NCBI GenBank assembly: GCA_037893245.1
Contig: JBAIAA010000351.1
Location: 372,001 to 436,000 of the forward strand
DNA length: 64,000 bases
Direction: 5' to 3'
Source: Crossaster papposus
Lineage: Eukaryota; Echinodermata; Asteroidea; Velatida; Solasteridae
The notes beneath the pieces were generated by a model. The model was given only the letters and a program-made list of their open reading frames with translations. It did not search any database and had not been told where the DNA came from. Of this stretch, positions 1-13,595 are shown piece by piece. How positions within the stretch are numbered: position 1 is the first letter of the stretch; each line of letters opens with the position of its first letter. Made by a program: the position numbers and the translations under genes.

Positions 1-503
1 TAAACATTGGTTTTTATGTTGATTATTTCCTAACGTTTCCAAAAATGTATAGTTTAGCAAATCTACACAAACAGTGAACGAAACTTTCAATATGTACATT
101 ATGAACCTGACTTGGAGGCAAGCGCTTTACACACAAGCCACCCAACCCAATCCTATCGGTTTGATCTGTTAGCTAAGCTTGATAGAATCCAAGGTATTCA
201 TATTCCCATCGACCCAATCCTACCGGCCTGACCTAATAGCTAAGCTGGATAGAATCCTAGGTATAACCCAATCGACCCAATCCTATCGGCCTGAGCTAAT
301 GGCTAAGCTGAATAGAATCAACGGTATTCATAACCCCATCGACCCAATCCTACCGGCCTGACCTAATAGCTAAGCTGGATAGAATCCACGGTATTCATAT
401 AATAATAATAATTGGGGAGGCTAATCATCCTTACTTGCAGCTGGTGTGCTGAATTGCGAAGGATGCAAGTGACACCCAATGACTTTCCATGTGTCACGTC
501 ACA
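1..503. repeat. 4-subrepeat unit a-c-d-f (partial at window edge)
   Basis: This unit is cut by the window edge. Its subrepeats are a, c, d and f; b and e are missing. Diagnostic variants are cggtttgatc in subrepeat a, gaatcctaggtataaccc in c, and gactttccatg in the tail. The copy at 14311-14813 has the same variants, so the two are products of one duplication 14310 bp apart. Confidence 0.9.
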
Positions 504-1179
504 TTAATGAACCATTTTTTTCAAAAAAACCTAAAAACAAATGTAAACATTGGTTTTTATGTTGAGTATTTCCTAACGTTTCCAAAAATGTATTGTTTAG
601 CAAATCTACACAAACAGTGAACGAAACTTTCAATATGTACATTATGAACCTGACTTGGAGGCAAGGGCTTTACACACAAGCCACGCAACCAATCCTATCG
701 GCTTGATCTGTTAGCTAAGCTTGATAGAATCCAAGGTATTATATTCCCATCGACCCAGTCCTATCGGCCTGACCTTAGCTAAGCTGGATAGAATCCAAGG
801 TATTCATATTTCCATCAACCCAATCCTACCGGCCTGACCTAATAGCTAAGCTGGATAGAATCCAAGGTATATCCCAATCGACCCAATCCTATCGGCCTGA
901 GCTAATGGCTAAGCTGAATAGAATCAACGGTATTCATAACCCCATTGACCCAATCCTATCGGCCTGACCTAATAGCTAAGCTTGATAGAATCCATGGTAT
1001 TCATAACCCCATCGACCCAATCCTACCGGCCTGACCTAATAGCTAAGCTGGATAGAATCCACGGTATTCATATAATAATAATAATAATTGGGGAGGCTAA
1101 TCATCCTTACTCGCAGCTGGTGTGCTGAATTGCGAAGGATGCAAGTGACACCCAATGACTGTTCATGTGTCACGTCACA
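504..1179. repeat. 6-subrepeat unit (variant 1)
   Basis: This long unit contains subrepeats a-b-c-d-e-f. It is marked by gagtatttcc and a T in tgtattgttt in the head, ccacgcaacc just before the subrepeats, and atttccatcaaccc at the end of b. The ccacgcaacc and atttccatcaaccc variants recur only in the unit at 15961-16636. Confidence 0.9.
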
Positions 1180-1852
1180 TTAAAGAACCATTTTTTCAAA
1201 AGAACCTAAAAACAAATGTAAACATTGGTTTTTATGTTGATTATTTTCTAACGTTTCCAAAAATGTATAGTTTAGCAAATCTACACAAACAGTGAACGAA
1301 ACTTTCAATATGTACATTATGAACCTGACTTGGAGGCAAGCGCTTTACACAGAAGCCACCCAACCCAATCCTATCGGCTTGATCTGTTAGCTAAGCTTGA
1401 TAGAATCCAAGGTATTATATTCCCATCGACCCAGTCCTATCGGCCTGACCTTAGCTAAGCTGGATAGAATCCAAGGTATTCATATTCCCATCGACCCAAT
1501 CCTACCGGCCTGACCTAATAGCTAAGCTGGATAGAATCCAAGGTATATCCCAATCGACCCAATCCTATCGGCCTGAGCTAATGGCTAAGCTAAATAGAAT
1601 CAACGGTATTCATAACCCCATTGACCCAATCCTATCGGCCTGACCTAATAGCTAAGCTTGATAGAATCCAATGTATTCATAACCCCATCGACCCAATCCT
1701 ACCGGCCTGACCTAATAGCTAAGCTGGATAGAATCCACGGTATTCATATAATAATAATAATTGGGGAGGCTAATCATCCTTACTTGCAGCTGGTGTGCTG
1801 AATTGCGAAGGATGCAAGTGACACCCAATGACTGTTCATGTGTCACGTCACA
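1180..1852. repeat. 6-subrepeat unit (variant 2)
   Basis: This long unit contains a-b-c-d-e-f, with gattattttctaacg in the head, gctaaatagaatcaacgg in d and ccaatgtattc in e. The same set of variants appears at 16637-17309, so this unit and the previous one were duplicated as a pair. Confidence 0.9.
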
Positions 1853-2528
1853 TTAAAGAACCATTTTTTCAAAAGAACCTAAAAACAAATGTAAACATTG
1901 GTTTTTATGTTGATTATTTCCTAACGTTTCCAAAAATGTATAGTTTAGCAAATCTACACAAACAGTGAACGAAACTTTCAATATGTACATTATGAACCTG
2001 ACTTGGAGGCAAGCGTTTTACACACAAGCCACCCAACCCAATCCTATCGGCTTGATCTGTTAGCTAAGCTTGATAGAATCCAAGGTATTATATTCCCATC
2101 GACCCAGTCCTATCGGCCTGACCTTAGCTAAGCTGGATAGAATCCAAGGTATTCATATTCCCATCGACCCAATCCTACCGGCCTGACCTAATAGCTAAGC
2201 TGGATAGAATCCAAGGTATATCCCAATCGACCCAATCCTATCGGCCTGAGCTAATGGCTAAGCTGAATAGAATCCATGGTATTCATAACCCCATTGACCC
2301 AATCCTATCGGCCTGACCTAATAGCTAAGCTTGATAGAATCCATGGTATTCATAACCCCATCGACCCAATCCTACCGGCCTGACCTAATAGCTAAGCTGG
2401 ATAGAATCCACGGTATTCATATAATAATAATAATAATTGGGGAGGCTAATCATCCTTACTCGCAGCTGGTGTGCTGAATTGCGAAGGATGCAAGTGACAC
2501 CCAATGACTGTTCATGTGTCACGTCACA
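1853..2528. repeat. 6-subrepeat unit (variant 3), start of a higher-order block
   Basis: This long unit has gcgttttacac before the subrepeats and aatagaatccatgg in d. Near-identical copies start at 3959, 7487, 9593 and 17310, each opening a higher-order block and each followed by a 479-bp unit. Confidence 0.9.
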
Positions 2529-3958
2529 TTAAAGAACTATTTTTTCAAAAGAACCTAAAAACAAATGTAAACATTGGTTTTTATGTTGATTATTTCCTAA
2601 CGTTTCCAAAAATGTATAGTTTAGCAAATCTACACAAACAGTGAACGAAACTTTCAATATGTACATTATGAACCTGACTTGGAGGCAAGCGCTTTACACA
2701 GAAGCCACCCAACCCAATCCTATCGGCTTGATCTGTTAGCTAAGCTTGATAGAATCCAAGGTATTATATTCCCATCGACCCAGTCCTATCGGCCTGACCT
2801 TAGCTAAGCTGGATAGAATCCAAGGTATTCATATTCCCATCGACCCAATCCTACCGGCCTGACCTAATAGCTAAGCTGGATAGAATCAACGGTATTCATA
2901 TAATAATAATAATAATTGGGGAGGCTAATCATCCTTACTCGCAGCTGGTCTGCTGAATTGCGAAGGATGCAAGTGACACCCAATGACTGTTCATGTGTCA
3001 CGTCACATTAAAGAACCATTTTTTCAAAAGAACCTAAAAACAAATGTAAACATTGGTTTTTATGTTGATTATTTCCTAACGTTTCCAAAAATGTATAGTT
3101 TAGCAAATCTACACAAACAGTGAACGAAACTTTCAATATGTACATTATGAACCTGACTTGGAGGCAAGGGCTTTACACACAAGCCACCCAACCAATCCTA
3201 TCGGCTTGATCTGTTAGCTAAGCTTGATAGAATCCAAGGTATTATATTCCCATCGACCCAGTCCTATCGGCCTGACCTTAGCTAAGCTGGATAGAATCCA
3301 AGGTATTCATATTCCCATCGACCCAATCCTACCGGCCTGACCTAATAGCTAAGCTGGATAGAATCCACGGTATTCATATAATAATAATAATTGGGGAGGC
3401 TAATCATCCTTACTTGCAGCTGGTGTGCTGAATTGCGAAGGATGCAAGTGACACCCAATGACTGTTCATGTGTCACGTCACATTAAAGAACCATTTTTTC
3501 AAAAGAACCTAAAAACAAATGTAAACATTGGTTTTTATGTTGATTATTTCCTAACGTTTCCAAAAATGTATAGTTTAGCAAATCTACACAAACAGTGAAC
3601 GAAACTTTCAATATGTACATTATGAACCTGACTTGGAGGCAAGGGCTTTACACACAAGCCACCCAACCAATCCTATCGGCTTGATCTGTTAGCTAAGCTT
3701 GATAGAATCCAAGGTATTATATTCCCATCGACCCAGTCCTATCGGCCTGACCTTAGCAGCTGGATAGAATCCAAGGTATTCATATTCCCATCGACCCAAT
3801 CCTACCGGCCTGACCTAATAGCTAAGCTGGATAGAATCCACGGTATTCATATAATAATAATAATAATTGGGGAGGCTAATCATCCTTACTTGCAGCTGGT
3901 GTGCTGAATTGCGAAAGATGCAAGTGACACCCAATGACTGTTCATGTGTCACGTCACA
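1853..3958. repeat. Higher-order block, copy 1 (676+479+475+476 bp)
   Basis: Four units of different type form a block: a 6-subrepeat unit, a 479-bp unit (cacagaag, gaatcaacgg, ctggtctgctg), a 475-bp unit, and a unit with the 2-bp deletion and gcgaaagatg in the tail. The same order recurs at 3959-6061, 7487-9592 and 17310-19412, and in shortened form at 9593-11220. This is a higher-order repeat in the sense used for centromeric satellites. Confidence 0.9.
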
Positions 3959-4634
3959 TTAAAGAACCATTTTTTCAAAAGAACCTAAAAACAAATGTAA
4001 ACATTGGTTTTTATGTTGATTATTTCCTAACGTTTCCAAAAATGTATAGTTTAGCAAATCTACACAAACAGTGAACGAAACTTTCAATATGTACATTATG
4101 AACCTGACTTGGAGGCAAGCGTTTTACACACAAGCCACCCAACCCAATCCTATCGGCTTGATCTGTTAGCTAAGCTTGATAGAATCCAAGGTATTATATT
4201 CCCATCGACCCAGTCCTATCGGCCTGACCTTAGCTAAGCTGGATAGAATCCAAGGTATTCATATTCCCATCGACCCAATCCTACCGGCCTGACCTAATAG
4301 CTAAGCTGGATAGAATCCAAGGTATATCCCAATCGACCCAATCCTATCGGCCTGAGCTAATGGCTAAGCTGAATAGAATCCATGGTATTCATAACCCCAT
4401 TGACCCAATCCTATCGGCCTGACCTAATAGCTAAGCTTGATAGAATCCATGGTATTCATAACCCCATCGACCCAATCCTACCGGCCTGACCTAATAGCTA
4501 AGCTGGATAGAATCCACGGTATTCATATAATAATAATAATAATTGGGGAGGCTAATCATCCTTACTCGCAGCTGGTGTGCTGAATTGCGAAGGATGCAAG
4601 TGACACCCAATGACTGTTCATGTGTCACGTCACA
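3959..4634. repeat. 6-subrepeat unit (variant 3)
   Basis: This is the second copy of the block-opening long unit (a-b-c-d-e-f, gcgttttacac, aatagaatccatgg). It follows the 476-bp unit that closes the first block. Confidence 0.9.
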
Positions 4635-6061
4635 TTAAAGAACTATTTTTTCAAAAGAACCTAAAAACAAATGTAAACATTGGTTTTTATGTTGATTATT
4701 TCCTAACGTTTCCAAAAATGTATAGTTTAGCAAATCTACACAAACAGTGAACGAAACTTTCAATATGTACATTATGAACCTGACTTGGAGGCAAGCGCTT
4801 TACACAGAAGCCACCCAACCCAATCCTATCGGCTTGATCTGTTAGCTAAGCTTGATAGAATCCAAGGTATTATATTCCCATCGACCCAGTCCTATCGGCC
4901 TGACCTTAGCTAAGCTGGATAGAATCCAAGGTATTCATATTCCCATCGACCCAATCCTACCGGCCTGACCTAATAGCTAAGCTGGATAGAATCAACGGTA
5001 TTCATATAATAATAATAATAATTGGGGAGGCTAATCATCCTTACTCGCAGCTGGTCTGCTGAATTGCGAAGGATGCAAGTGACACCCAATGACTGTTCAT
5101 GTGTCACGTCACATTAAAGAACCATTTTTTCAAAAGAACCTAAAAACAAATGTAAACATTGGTTTTTATGTTGATTATTTCCTAACGTTTCCAAAAATGT
5201 ATAGTTTAGCAAATCTACACAAACAGTGAACGAAACTTTCAATATGTACATTATGAACCTGACTTGGAGGCAAGGGCTTTACACACAAGCCACCCAACCA
5301 ATCCTATCGGCTTGATCTGTTAGCTAAGCTTGATAGAATCCAAGGTATTATATTCCCATCGACCCAGTCCTATCGGCCTGACCTTAGCTAAGCTGGATAG
5401 AATCCAAGGTATTCATATTCCCATCGACCCAATCCTACCGGCCTGACCTAATAGCTAAGCTGGATAGAATCCACGGTATTCATATAATAATAATAATTGG
5501 GGAGGCTAATCATCCTTACTTGCAGCTGGTGTGCTGAATTGCGAAGGATGCAAGTGACACCCAATGACTGTTCATGTGTCACGTCACATTAAAGAACCAT
5601 TTTTTCAAAAGAACCTAAAAACAAATGTAAACATTGGTTTTTATGTTGATTATTTCCTAACGTTTCCAAAAATGTATAGTTTAGCAAATCTACACAAACA
5701 GTGAACGAAACTTTCAATATGTACATTATGAACCTGACTTGGAGGCAAGGGCTTTACACACAAGCCACCCAACCAATCCTATCGGCTTGATCTGTTAGCT
5801 AAGCTTGATAGAATCCAAGGTATTATATTCCCATCGACCCAGTCCTATCGGCCTGACCTTAGCAGCTGGATAGAATCCAAGGTATTCATATTCCCATCGA
5901 CCCAATCCTACCGGCCTGACCTAATAGCTAAGCTGGATAGAATCCACGGTATTCATATAATAATAATAATTGGGGAGGCTAATCATCCTTACTTGCAGCT
6001 GGTGTGCTGAATTGCGAAAGATGCAAGTGACACCCAATGACTGTTCATGTGTCACGTCACA
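3959..6061. repeat. Higher-order block, copy 2 (676+479+475+473 bp)
   Basis: This is the second tandem copy of the four-unit block. It differs from copy 1 by one TAA triplet in its fourth unit. Confidence 0.9.
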
Positions 6062-7486
6062 TTAAAGAACCATTTTTTCAAAAGAACCTAAAAACAAATG
6101 TAAACATTGGTTTTTATGTTGATTATTTCCTAACGTTTCCAAAAATGTATAGTTTAGCAAATCTACACAAACAGTGAACGAAACTTTCAATATGTACATT
6201 ATGAACCTGACTTGGAGGCAAGGGCTTTACACACAAGCCACCCAACCAATCCTATCGGCTTGATCTGTTAGCTAAGCTTGATAGAATCCAAGGTATTATA
6301 TTCCCATCGACCCAGTCCTATCGGCCTGACCTTAGCTAAGCTGGATAGAATCCAAGGTATTCATATTCCCATCGACCCAATCCTACCGGCCTGACCTAAT
6401 AGCTAAGCTGGATAGAATCCACGGTATTCATATAATAATAATAATTGGGGAGGCTAATCATCCTTACTTGCAGCTGGTGTGCTGAATTGCGAAGGATGCA
6501 AGTGACACCCAATGACTGTTCATGTGTCACGTCACATTAAAGAACCATTTTTTCAAAAGAACCTAAAAACAAATGTAAACATTGGTTTTTATGTTGATTA
6601 TTTCCTAACGTTTCCAAAAATGTATAGTTTAGCAAATCTACACAAACAGTGAACGAAACTTTCAATATGTACATTATGAACCTGACTTGGAGGCAAGGGC
6701 TTTACACACAAGCCACCCAACCAATCCTATCGGCTTGATCTGTTAGCTAAGCTTGATAGAATCCAAGGTATTATATTCCCATCGACCCAGTCCTATCGGC
6801 CTGACCTTAGCTAAGCTGGATAGAATCCAAGGTATTCATATTCCCATCGACCCAATCCTACCGGCCTGACCTAATAGCTAAGCTGGATAGAATCCACGGT
6901 ATTCATATAATAATAATAATTGGGGAGGCTAATCATCCTTACTTGCAGCTGGTGTGCTGAATTGCGAAGGATGCAAGTGACACCTAATGACTGTTCATGT
7001 GTCACGTCACATTAAAGAACCATTTTTTCAAAAGAACCTAAAAACAAATGTAAACATTGGTTTTTATGTTGATTATTTCCTAACGTTTCCAAAAATGTAT
7101 AGTTTAGCAAATCTACACAAACAGTGAACGAAACTTTCAATATGTACATTATGAACCTGACTTGGAGGCAAGGGCTTTACACACAAGCCACCCAACCAAT
7201 CCTATCGGCTTGATCTGTTAGCTAAGCTTGATAGAATCCAAGGTATTATATTCCCATCGACCCAGTCCTATCGGCCTGACCTTAGCTAAGCTGGATAGAA
7301 TCCAAGGTATTCATATTCCCATCGACCCAATCCTACCGGCCTGACCTAATAGCTAAGCTGGATAGAATCCACGGTATTCATATAATAATAATAATTGGGG
7401 AGGCTAATCATCCTTACTTGCAGCTGGTGTGCTGAATTGCGAAGGATGCAAGTGACACCCAATGACTGTTCATGTGTCACGTCACA

Positions 7487-8162
7487 TTAAAGAACCATTT
7501 TTTCAAAAGAACCTAAAAACAAATGTAAACATTGGTTTTTATGTTGATTATTTCCTAACGTTTCCAAAAATGTATAGTTTAGCAAATCTACACAAACAGT
7601 GAACGAAACTTTCAATATGTACATTATGAACCTGACTTGGAGGCAAGCGTTTTACACACAAGCCACCCAACCCAATCCTATCGGCTTGATCTGTTAGCTA
7701 AGCTTGATAGAATCCAAGGTATTATATTCCCATCGACCCAGTCCTATCGGCCTGACCTTAGCTAAGCTGGATAGAATCCAAGGTATTCATATTCCCATCG
7801 ACCCAATCCTACCGGCCTGACCTAATAGCTAAGCTGGATAGAATCCAAGGTATATCCCAATCGACCCAATCCTATCGGCCTGAGCTAATGGCTAAGCTGA
7901 ATAGAATCCATGGTATTCATAACCCCATTGACCCAATCCTATCGGCCTGACCTAATAGCTAAGCTTGATAGAATCCATGGTATTCATAACCCCATCGACC
8001 CAATCCTACCGGCCTGACCTAATAGCTAAGCTGGATAGAATCCACGGTATTCATATAATAATAATAATAATTGGGGAGGCTAATCATCCTTACTCGCAGC
8101 TGGTGTGCTGAATTGCGAAGGATGCAAGTGACACCCAATGACTGTTCATGTGTCACGTCACA
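7487..8162. repeat. 6-subrepeat unit (variant 3)
   Basis: This is the third copy of the block-opening long unit. It begins the second copy of the 5.6-kb duplication. Confidence 0.9.
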
Positions 8163-9592
8163 TTAAAGAACTATTTTTTCAAAAGAACCTAAAAACAAAT
8201 GTAAACATTGGTTTTTATGTTGATTATTTCCTAACGTTTCCAAAAATGTATAGTTTAGCAAATCTACACAAACAGTGAACGAAACTTTCAATATGTACAT
8301 TATGAACCTGACTTGGAGGCAAGCGCTTTACACAGAAGCCACCCAACCCAATCCTATCGGCTTGATCTGTTAGCTAAGCTTGATAGAATCCAAGGTATTA
8401 TATTCCCATCGACCCAGTCCTATCGGCCTGACCTTAGCTAAGCTGGATAGAATCCAAGGTATTCATATTCCCATCGACCCAATCCTACCGGCCTGACCTA
8501 ATAGCTAAGCTGGATAGAATCAACGGTATTCATATAATAATAATAATAATTGGGGAGGCTAATCATCCTTACTCGCAGCTGGTCTGCTGAATTGCGAAGG
8601 ATGCAAGTGACACCCAATGACTGTTCATGTGTCACGTCACATTAAAGAACCATTTTTTCAAAAGAACCTAAAAACAAATGTAAACATTGGTTTTTATGTT
8701 GATTATTTCCTAACGTTTCCAAAAATGTATAGTTTAGCAAATCTACACAAACAGTGAACGAAACTTTCAATATGTACATTATGAACCTGACTTGGAGGCA
8801 AGGGCTTTACACACAAGCCACCCAACCAATCCTATCGGCTTGATCTGTTAGCTAAGCTTGATAGAATCCAAGGTATTATATTCCCATCGACCCAGTCCTA
8901 TCGGCCTGACCTTAGCTAAGCTGGATAGAATCCAAGGTATTCATATTCCCATCGACCCAATCCTACCGGCCTGACCTAATAGCTAAGCTGGATAGAATCC
9001 ACGGTATTCATATAATAATAATAATTGGGGAGGCTAATCATCCTTACTTGCAGCTGGTGTGCTGAATTGCGAAGGATGCAAGTGACACCCAATGACTGTT
9101 CATGTGTCACGTCACATTAAAGAACCATTTTTTCAAAAGAACCTAAAAACAAATGTAAACATTGGTTTTTATGTTGATTATTTCCTAACGTTTCCAAAAA
9201 TGTATAGTTTAGCAAATCTACACAAACAGTGAACGAAACTTTCAATATGTACATTATGAACCTGACTTGGAGGCAAGGGCTTTACACACAAGCCACCCAA
9301 CCAATCCTATCGGCTTGATCTGTTAGCTAAGCTTGATAGAATCCAAGGTATTATATTCCCATCGACCCAGTCCTATCGGCCTGACCTTAGCAGCTGGATA
9401 GAATCCAAGGTATTCATATTCCCATCGACCCAATCCTACCGGCCTGACCTAATAGCTAAGCTGGATAGAATCCACGGTATTCATATAATAATAATAATAA
9501 TTGGGGAGGCTAATCATCCTTACTTGCAGCTGGTGTGCTGAATTGCGAAAGATGCAAGTGACACCCAATGACTGTTCATGTGTCACGTCACA
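7487..9592. repeat. Higher-order block, copy 3 (676+479+475+476 bp)
   Basis: This copy has the same unit lengths as copy 1, including the extra TAA triplet, consistent with it being a direct duplicate of copy 1 rather than of copy 2. Confidence 0.9.
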
Positions 9593-10268
9593 TTAAAGAA
9601 CCATTTTTTCAAAAGAACCTAAAAACAAATGTAAACATTGGTTTTTATGTTGATTATTTCCTAACGTTTCCAAAAATGTATAGTTTAGCAAATCTACACA
9701 AACAGTGAACGAAACTTTCAATATGTACATTATGAACCTGACTTGGAGGCAAGCGTTTTACACACAAGCCACCCAACCCAATCCTATCGGCTTGATCTGT
9801 TAGCTAAGCTTGATAGAATCCAAGGTATTATATTCCCATCGACCCAGTCCTATCGGCCTGACCTTAGCTAAGCTGGATAGAATCCAAGGTATTCATATTC
9901 CCATCGACCCAATCCTACCGGCCTGACCTAATAGCTAAGCTGGATAGAATCCAAGGTATATCCCAATCGACCCAATCCTATCGGCCTGAGCTAATGGCTA
10001 AGCTGAATAGAATCCATGGTATTCATAACCCCATTGACCCAATCCTATCGGCCTGACCTAATAGCTAAGCTTGATAGAATCCATGGTATTCATAACCCCA
10101 TCGACCCAATCCTACCGGCCTGACCTAATAGCTAAGCTGGATAGAATCCACGGTATTCATATAATAATAATAATAATTGGGGAGGCTAATCATCCTTACT
10201 CGCAGCTGGTGTGCTGAATTGCGAAGGATGCAAGTGACACCCAATGACTGTTCATGTGTCACGTCACA
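9593..10268. repeat. 6-subrepeat unit (variant 3)
   Basis: This is the fourth copy of the block-opening long unit, followed by the usual 479-bp unit. The block it opens lacks one 475-bp unit relative to its equivalent at 3959. Confidence 0.9.
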
Positions 10269-11220
10269 TTAAAGAACTATTTTTTCAAAAGAACCTAAAA
10301 ACAAATGTAAACATTGGTTTTTATGTTGATTATTTCCTAACGTTTCCAAAAATGTATAGTTTAGCAAATCTACACAAACAGTGAACGAAACTTTCAATAT
10401 GTACATTATGAACCTGACTTGGAGGCAAGCGCTTTACACAGAAGCCACCCAACCCAATCCTATCGGCTTGATCTGTTAGCTAAGCTTGATAGAATCCAAG
10501 GTATTATATTCCCATCGACCCAGTCCTATCGGCCTGACCTTAGCTAAGCTGGATAGAATCCAAGGTATTCATATTCCCATCGACCCAATCCTACCGGCCT
10601 GACCTAATAGCTAAGCTGGATAGAATCAACGGTATTCATATAATAATAATAATAATTGGGGAGGCTAATCATCCTTACTCGCAGCTGGTCTGCTGAATTG
10701 CGAAGGATGCAAGTGACACCCAATGACTGTTCATGTGTCACGTCACATTAAAGAACCATTTTTTCAAAAGAACCTAAAAACAAATGTAAACATTGGTTTT
10801 TATGTTGATTATTTCCTAACGTTTCCAAAAATGTATAGTTTAGCAAATCTACACAAACAGTGAACGAAACTTTCAATATGTACATTATGAACCTGACTTG
10901 GAGGCAAGGGCTTTACACACAAGCCACCCAACCAATCCTATCGGCTTGATCTGTTAGCTAAGCTTGATAGAATCCAAGGTATTATATTCCCATCGACCCA
11001 GTCCTATCGGCCTGACCTTAGCAGCTGGATAGAATCCAAGGTATTCATATTCCCATCGACCCAATCCTACCGGCCTGACCTAATAGCTAAGCTGGATAGA
11101 ATCCACGGTATTCATATAATAATAATAATTGGGGAGGCTAATCATCCTTACTTGCAGCTGGTGTGCTGAATTGCGAAAGATGCAAGTGACACCCAATGAC
11201 TGTTCATGTGTCACGTCACA
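9593..11220. repeat. Higher-order block, shortened copy (676+479+473 bp)
   Basis: This block lacks the 475-bp third unit. The gcgaaagatg and 2-bp-deletion unit follows the 479-bp unit directly, so a whole unit was lost by exchange in register. Confidence 0.88.
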
Positions 11221-13595
11221 TTAAAGAACCATTTTTTCAAAAGAACCTAAAAACAAATGTAAACATTGGTTTTTATGTTGATTATTTCCTAACGTTTCCA
11301 AAAATGTATAGTTTAGCAAATCTACACAAACAGTGAACGAAACTTTCAATATGTACATTATGAACCTGACTTGGAGGCAAGGGCTTTACACACAAGCCAC
11401 CCAACCAATCCTATCGGCTTGATCTGTTAGCTAAGCTTGATAGAATCCAAGGTATTATATTCCCATCGACCCAGTCCTATCGGCCTGACCTTAGCTAAGC
11501 TGGATAGAATCCAAGGTATTCATATTCCCATCGACCCAATCCTACCGGCCTGACCTAATAGCTAAGCTGGATAGAATCCACGGTATTCATATAATAATAA
11601 TAATTGGGGAGGCTAATCATCCTTACTTGCAGCTGGTGTGCTGAATTGCGAAGGATGCAAGTGACACCCAATGACTGTTCATGTGTCACGTCACATTAAA
11701 GAACCATTTTTTCAAAAGAACCTAAAAACAAATGTAAACATTGGTTTTTATGTTGATTATTTCCTAACGTTTCCAAAAATGTATAGTTTAGCAAATCTAC
11801 ACAAACAGTGAACGAAACTTTCAATATGTACATTATGAACCTGACTTGGAGGCAAGGGCTTTACACACAAGCCACCCAACCAATCCTATCGGCTTGATCT
11901 GTTAGCTAAGCTTGATAGAATCCAAGGTATTATATTCCCATCGACCCAGTCCTATCGGCCTGACCTTAGCTAAGCTGGATAGAATCCAAGGTATTCATAT
12001 TCCCATCGACCCAATCCTACCGGCCTGACCTAATAGCTAAGCTGGATAGAATCCACGGTATTCATATAATAATAATAATTGGGGAGGCTAATCATCCTTA
12101 CTTGCAGCTGGTGTGCTGAATTGCGAAGGATGCAAGTGACACCTAATGACTGTTCATGTGTCACGTCACATTAAAGAACCATTTTTTCAAAAGAACCTAA
12201 AAACAAATGTAAACATTGGTTTTTATGTTGATTATTTCCTAACGTTTCCAAAAATGTATAGTTTAGCAAATCTACACAAACAGTGAACGAAACTTTCAAT
12301 ATGTACATTATGAACCTGACTTGGAGGCAAGGGCTTTACACACAAGCCACCCAACCAATCCTATCGGCTTGATCTGTTAGCTAAGCTTGATAGAATCCAA
12401 GGTATTATATTCCCATCGACCCAGTCCTATCGGCCTGACCTTAGCTAAGCTGGATAGAATCCAAGGTATTCATATTCCCATCGACCCAATCCTACCGGCC
12501 TGACCTAATAGCTAAGCTGGATAGAATCCACGGTATTCATATAATAATAATAATTGGGGAGGCTAATCATCCTTACTTGCAGCTGGTGTGCTGAATTGCG
12601 AAGGATGCAAGTGACACCCAATGACTGTTCATGTGTCACGTCACATTAAAGAACCATTTTTTCAAAAGAACCTAAAAACAAATGTAAACATTGGTTTTTA
12701 TGTTGATTATTTCCTAACGTTTCCAAAAATGTATAGTTTAGCAAATCTACACAAACAGTGAACGAAACTTTCAATATGTACATTATGAACCTGACTTGGA
12801 GGCAAGGGCTTTACACACAAGCCACCCAACCAATCCTATCGGCTTGATCTGTTAGCTAAGCTTGATAGAATCCAAGGTATTATATTCCCATCGACCCAGT
12901 CCTATCGGCCTGACCTTAGCTAAGCTGGATAGAATCCAAGGTATTCATATTCCCATCGACCCAATCCTACCGGCCTGACCTAATAGCTAAGCTGGATAGA
13001 ATCCACGGTATTCATATAATAATAATAATTGGGGAGGCTAATCATCCTTACTTGCAGCTGGTGTGCTGAATTGCGAAGGATGCAAGTGACACCCAATGAC
13101 TGTTCATGTGTCACGTCACATTAAAGAACCATTTTTTCAAAAGAACCTAAAAACAAATGTAAACATTGGTTTTTATGTTGATTATTTCCTAACGTTTCCA
13201 AAAATGTATAGTTTAGCAAATCTACACAAACAGTGAACGAAACTTTCAATATGTACATTATGAACCTGACTTGGAGGCAAGGGCTTTACACACAAGCCAC
13301 CCAACCAATCCTATCGGCTTGATCTGTTAGCTAAGCTTGATAGAATCCAAGGTATTATATTCCCATCGACCCAGTCCTATCGGCCTGACCTTAGCTAAGC
13401 TGGATAGAATCCAAGGTATTCATATTCCCATCGACCCAATCCTACCGGCCTGACCTAATAGCTAAGCTGGATAGAATCCACGGTATTCATATAATAATAA
13501 TAATTGGGGAGGCTAATCATCCTTACTCGCAGCTGGTGTGCTGAATTGCGAAGGATGCAAGTGACACCCAATGACTGTTCATGTGTCACGTCACA

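Larger units (their letters stand above)
1853..7486. repeat. 5.6-kb segmental tandem duplication, left copy (11 units)
   Basis: The series of unit lengths and private variants here is repeated at 7487-12645. The cacctaatgac variant at 6985 recurs at 12144, a difference of 5159 bp. That equals the 5634-bp period less one 475-bp unit. The two copies abut. Confidence 0.88.
3959..7486. repeat. Seven-unit segment copied at 17310-20837
   Basis: Unit lengths 676, 479, 475, 473, 475, 475, 475 occur here and again from 17310, always at offset 13351. The cacctaatgac marker lies at 6985 and 20336. With the units before it, this shows that the left part of the window and the stretch from about 14.3 to 20.8 kb derive from one ancestral segment. 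Confidence 0.87.
7487..12645. repeat. 5.6-kb segmental tandem duplication, right copy (10 units)
   Basis: This is the right-hand copy of 1853-7486, with one 475-bp unit missing from its second block. It carries the same long units, 479-bp units, gcgaaagatg tails and cacctaatgac marker in the same order. Confidence 0.88.

Noticed and set aside
179..361. 60-codon open frame, identical to one at 14489-14671, with two in-frame copies of a 21-22-residue repeat
   Set aside because: It is the subrepeat read in one frame. Subrepeats vary between 63 and 67 bp, so most units break this frame; the identical pair reflects one DNA duplication. There is no start context, domain or conservation of frame.
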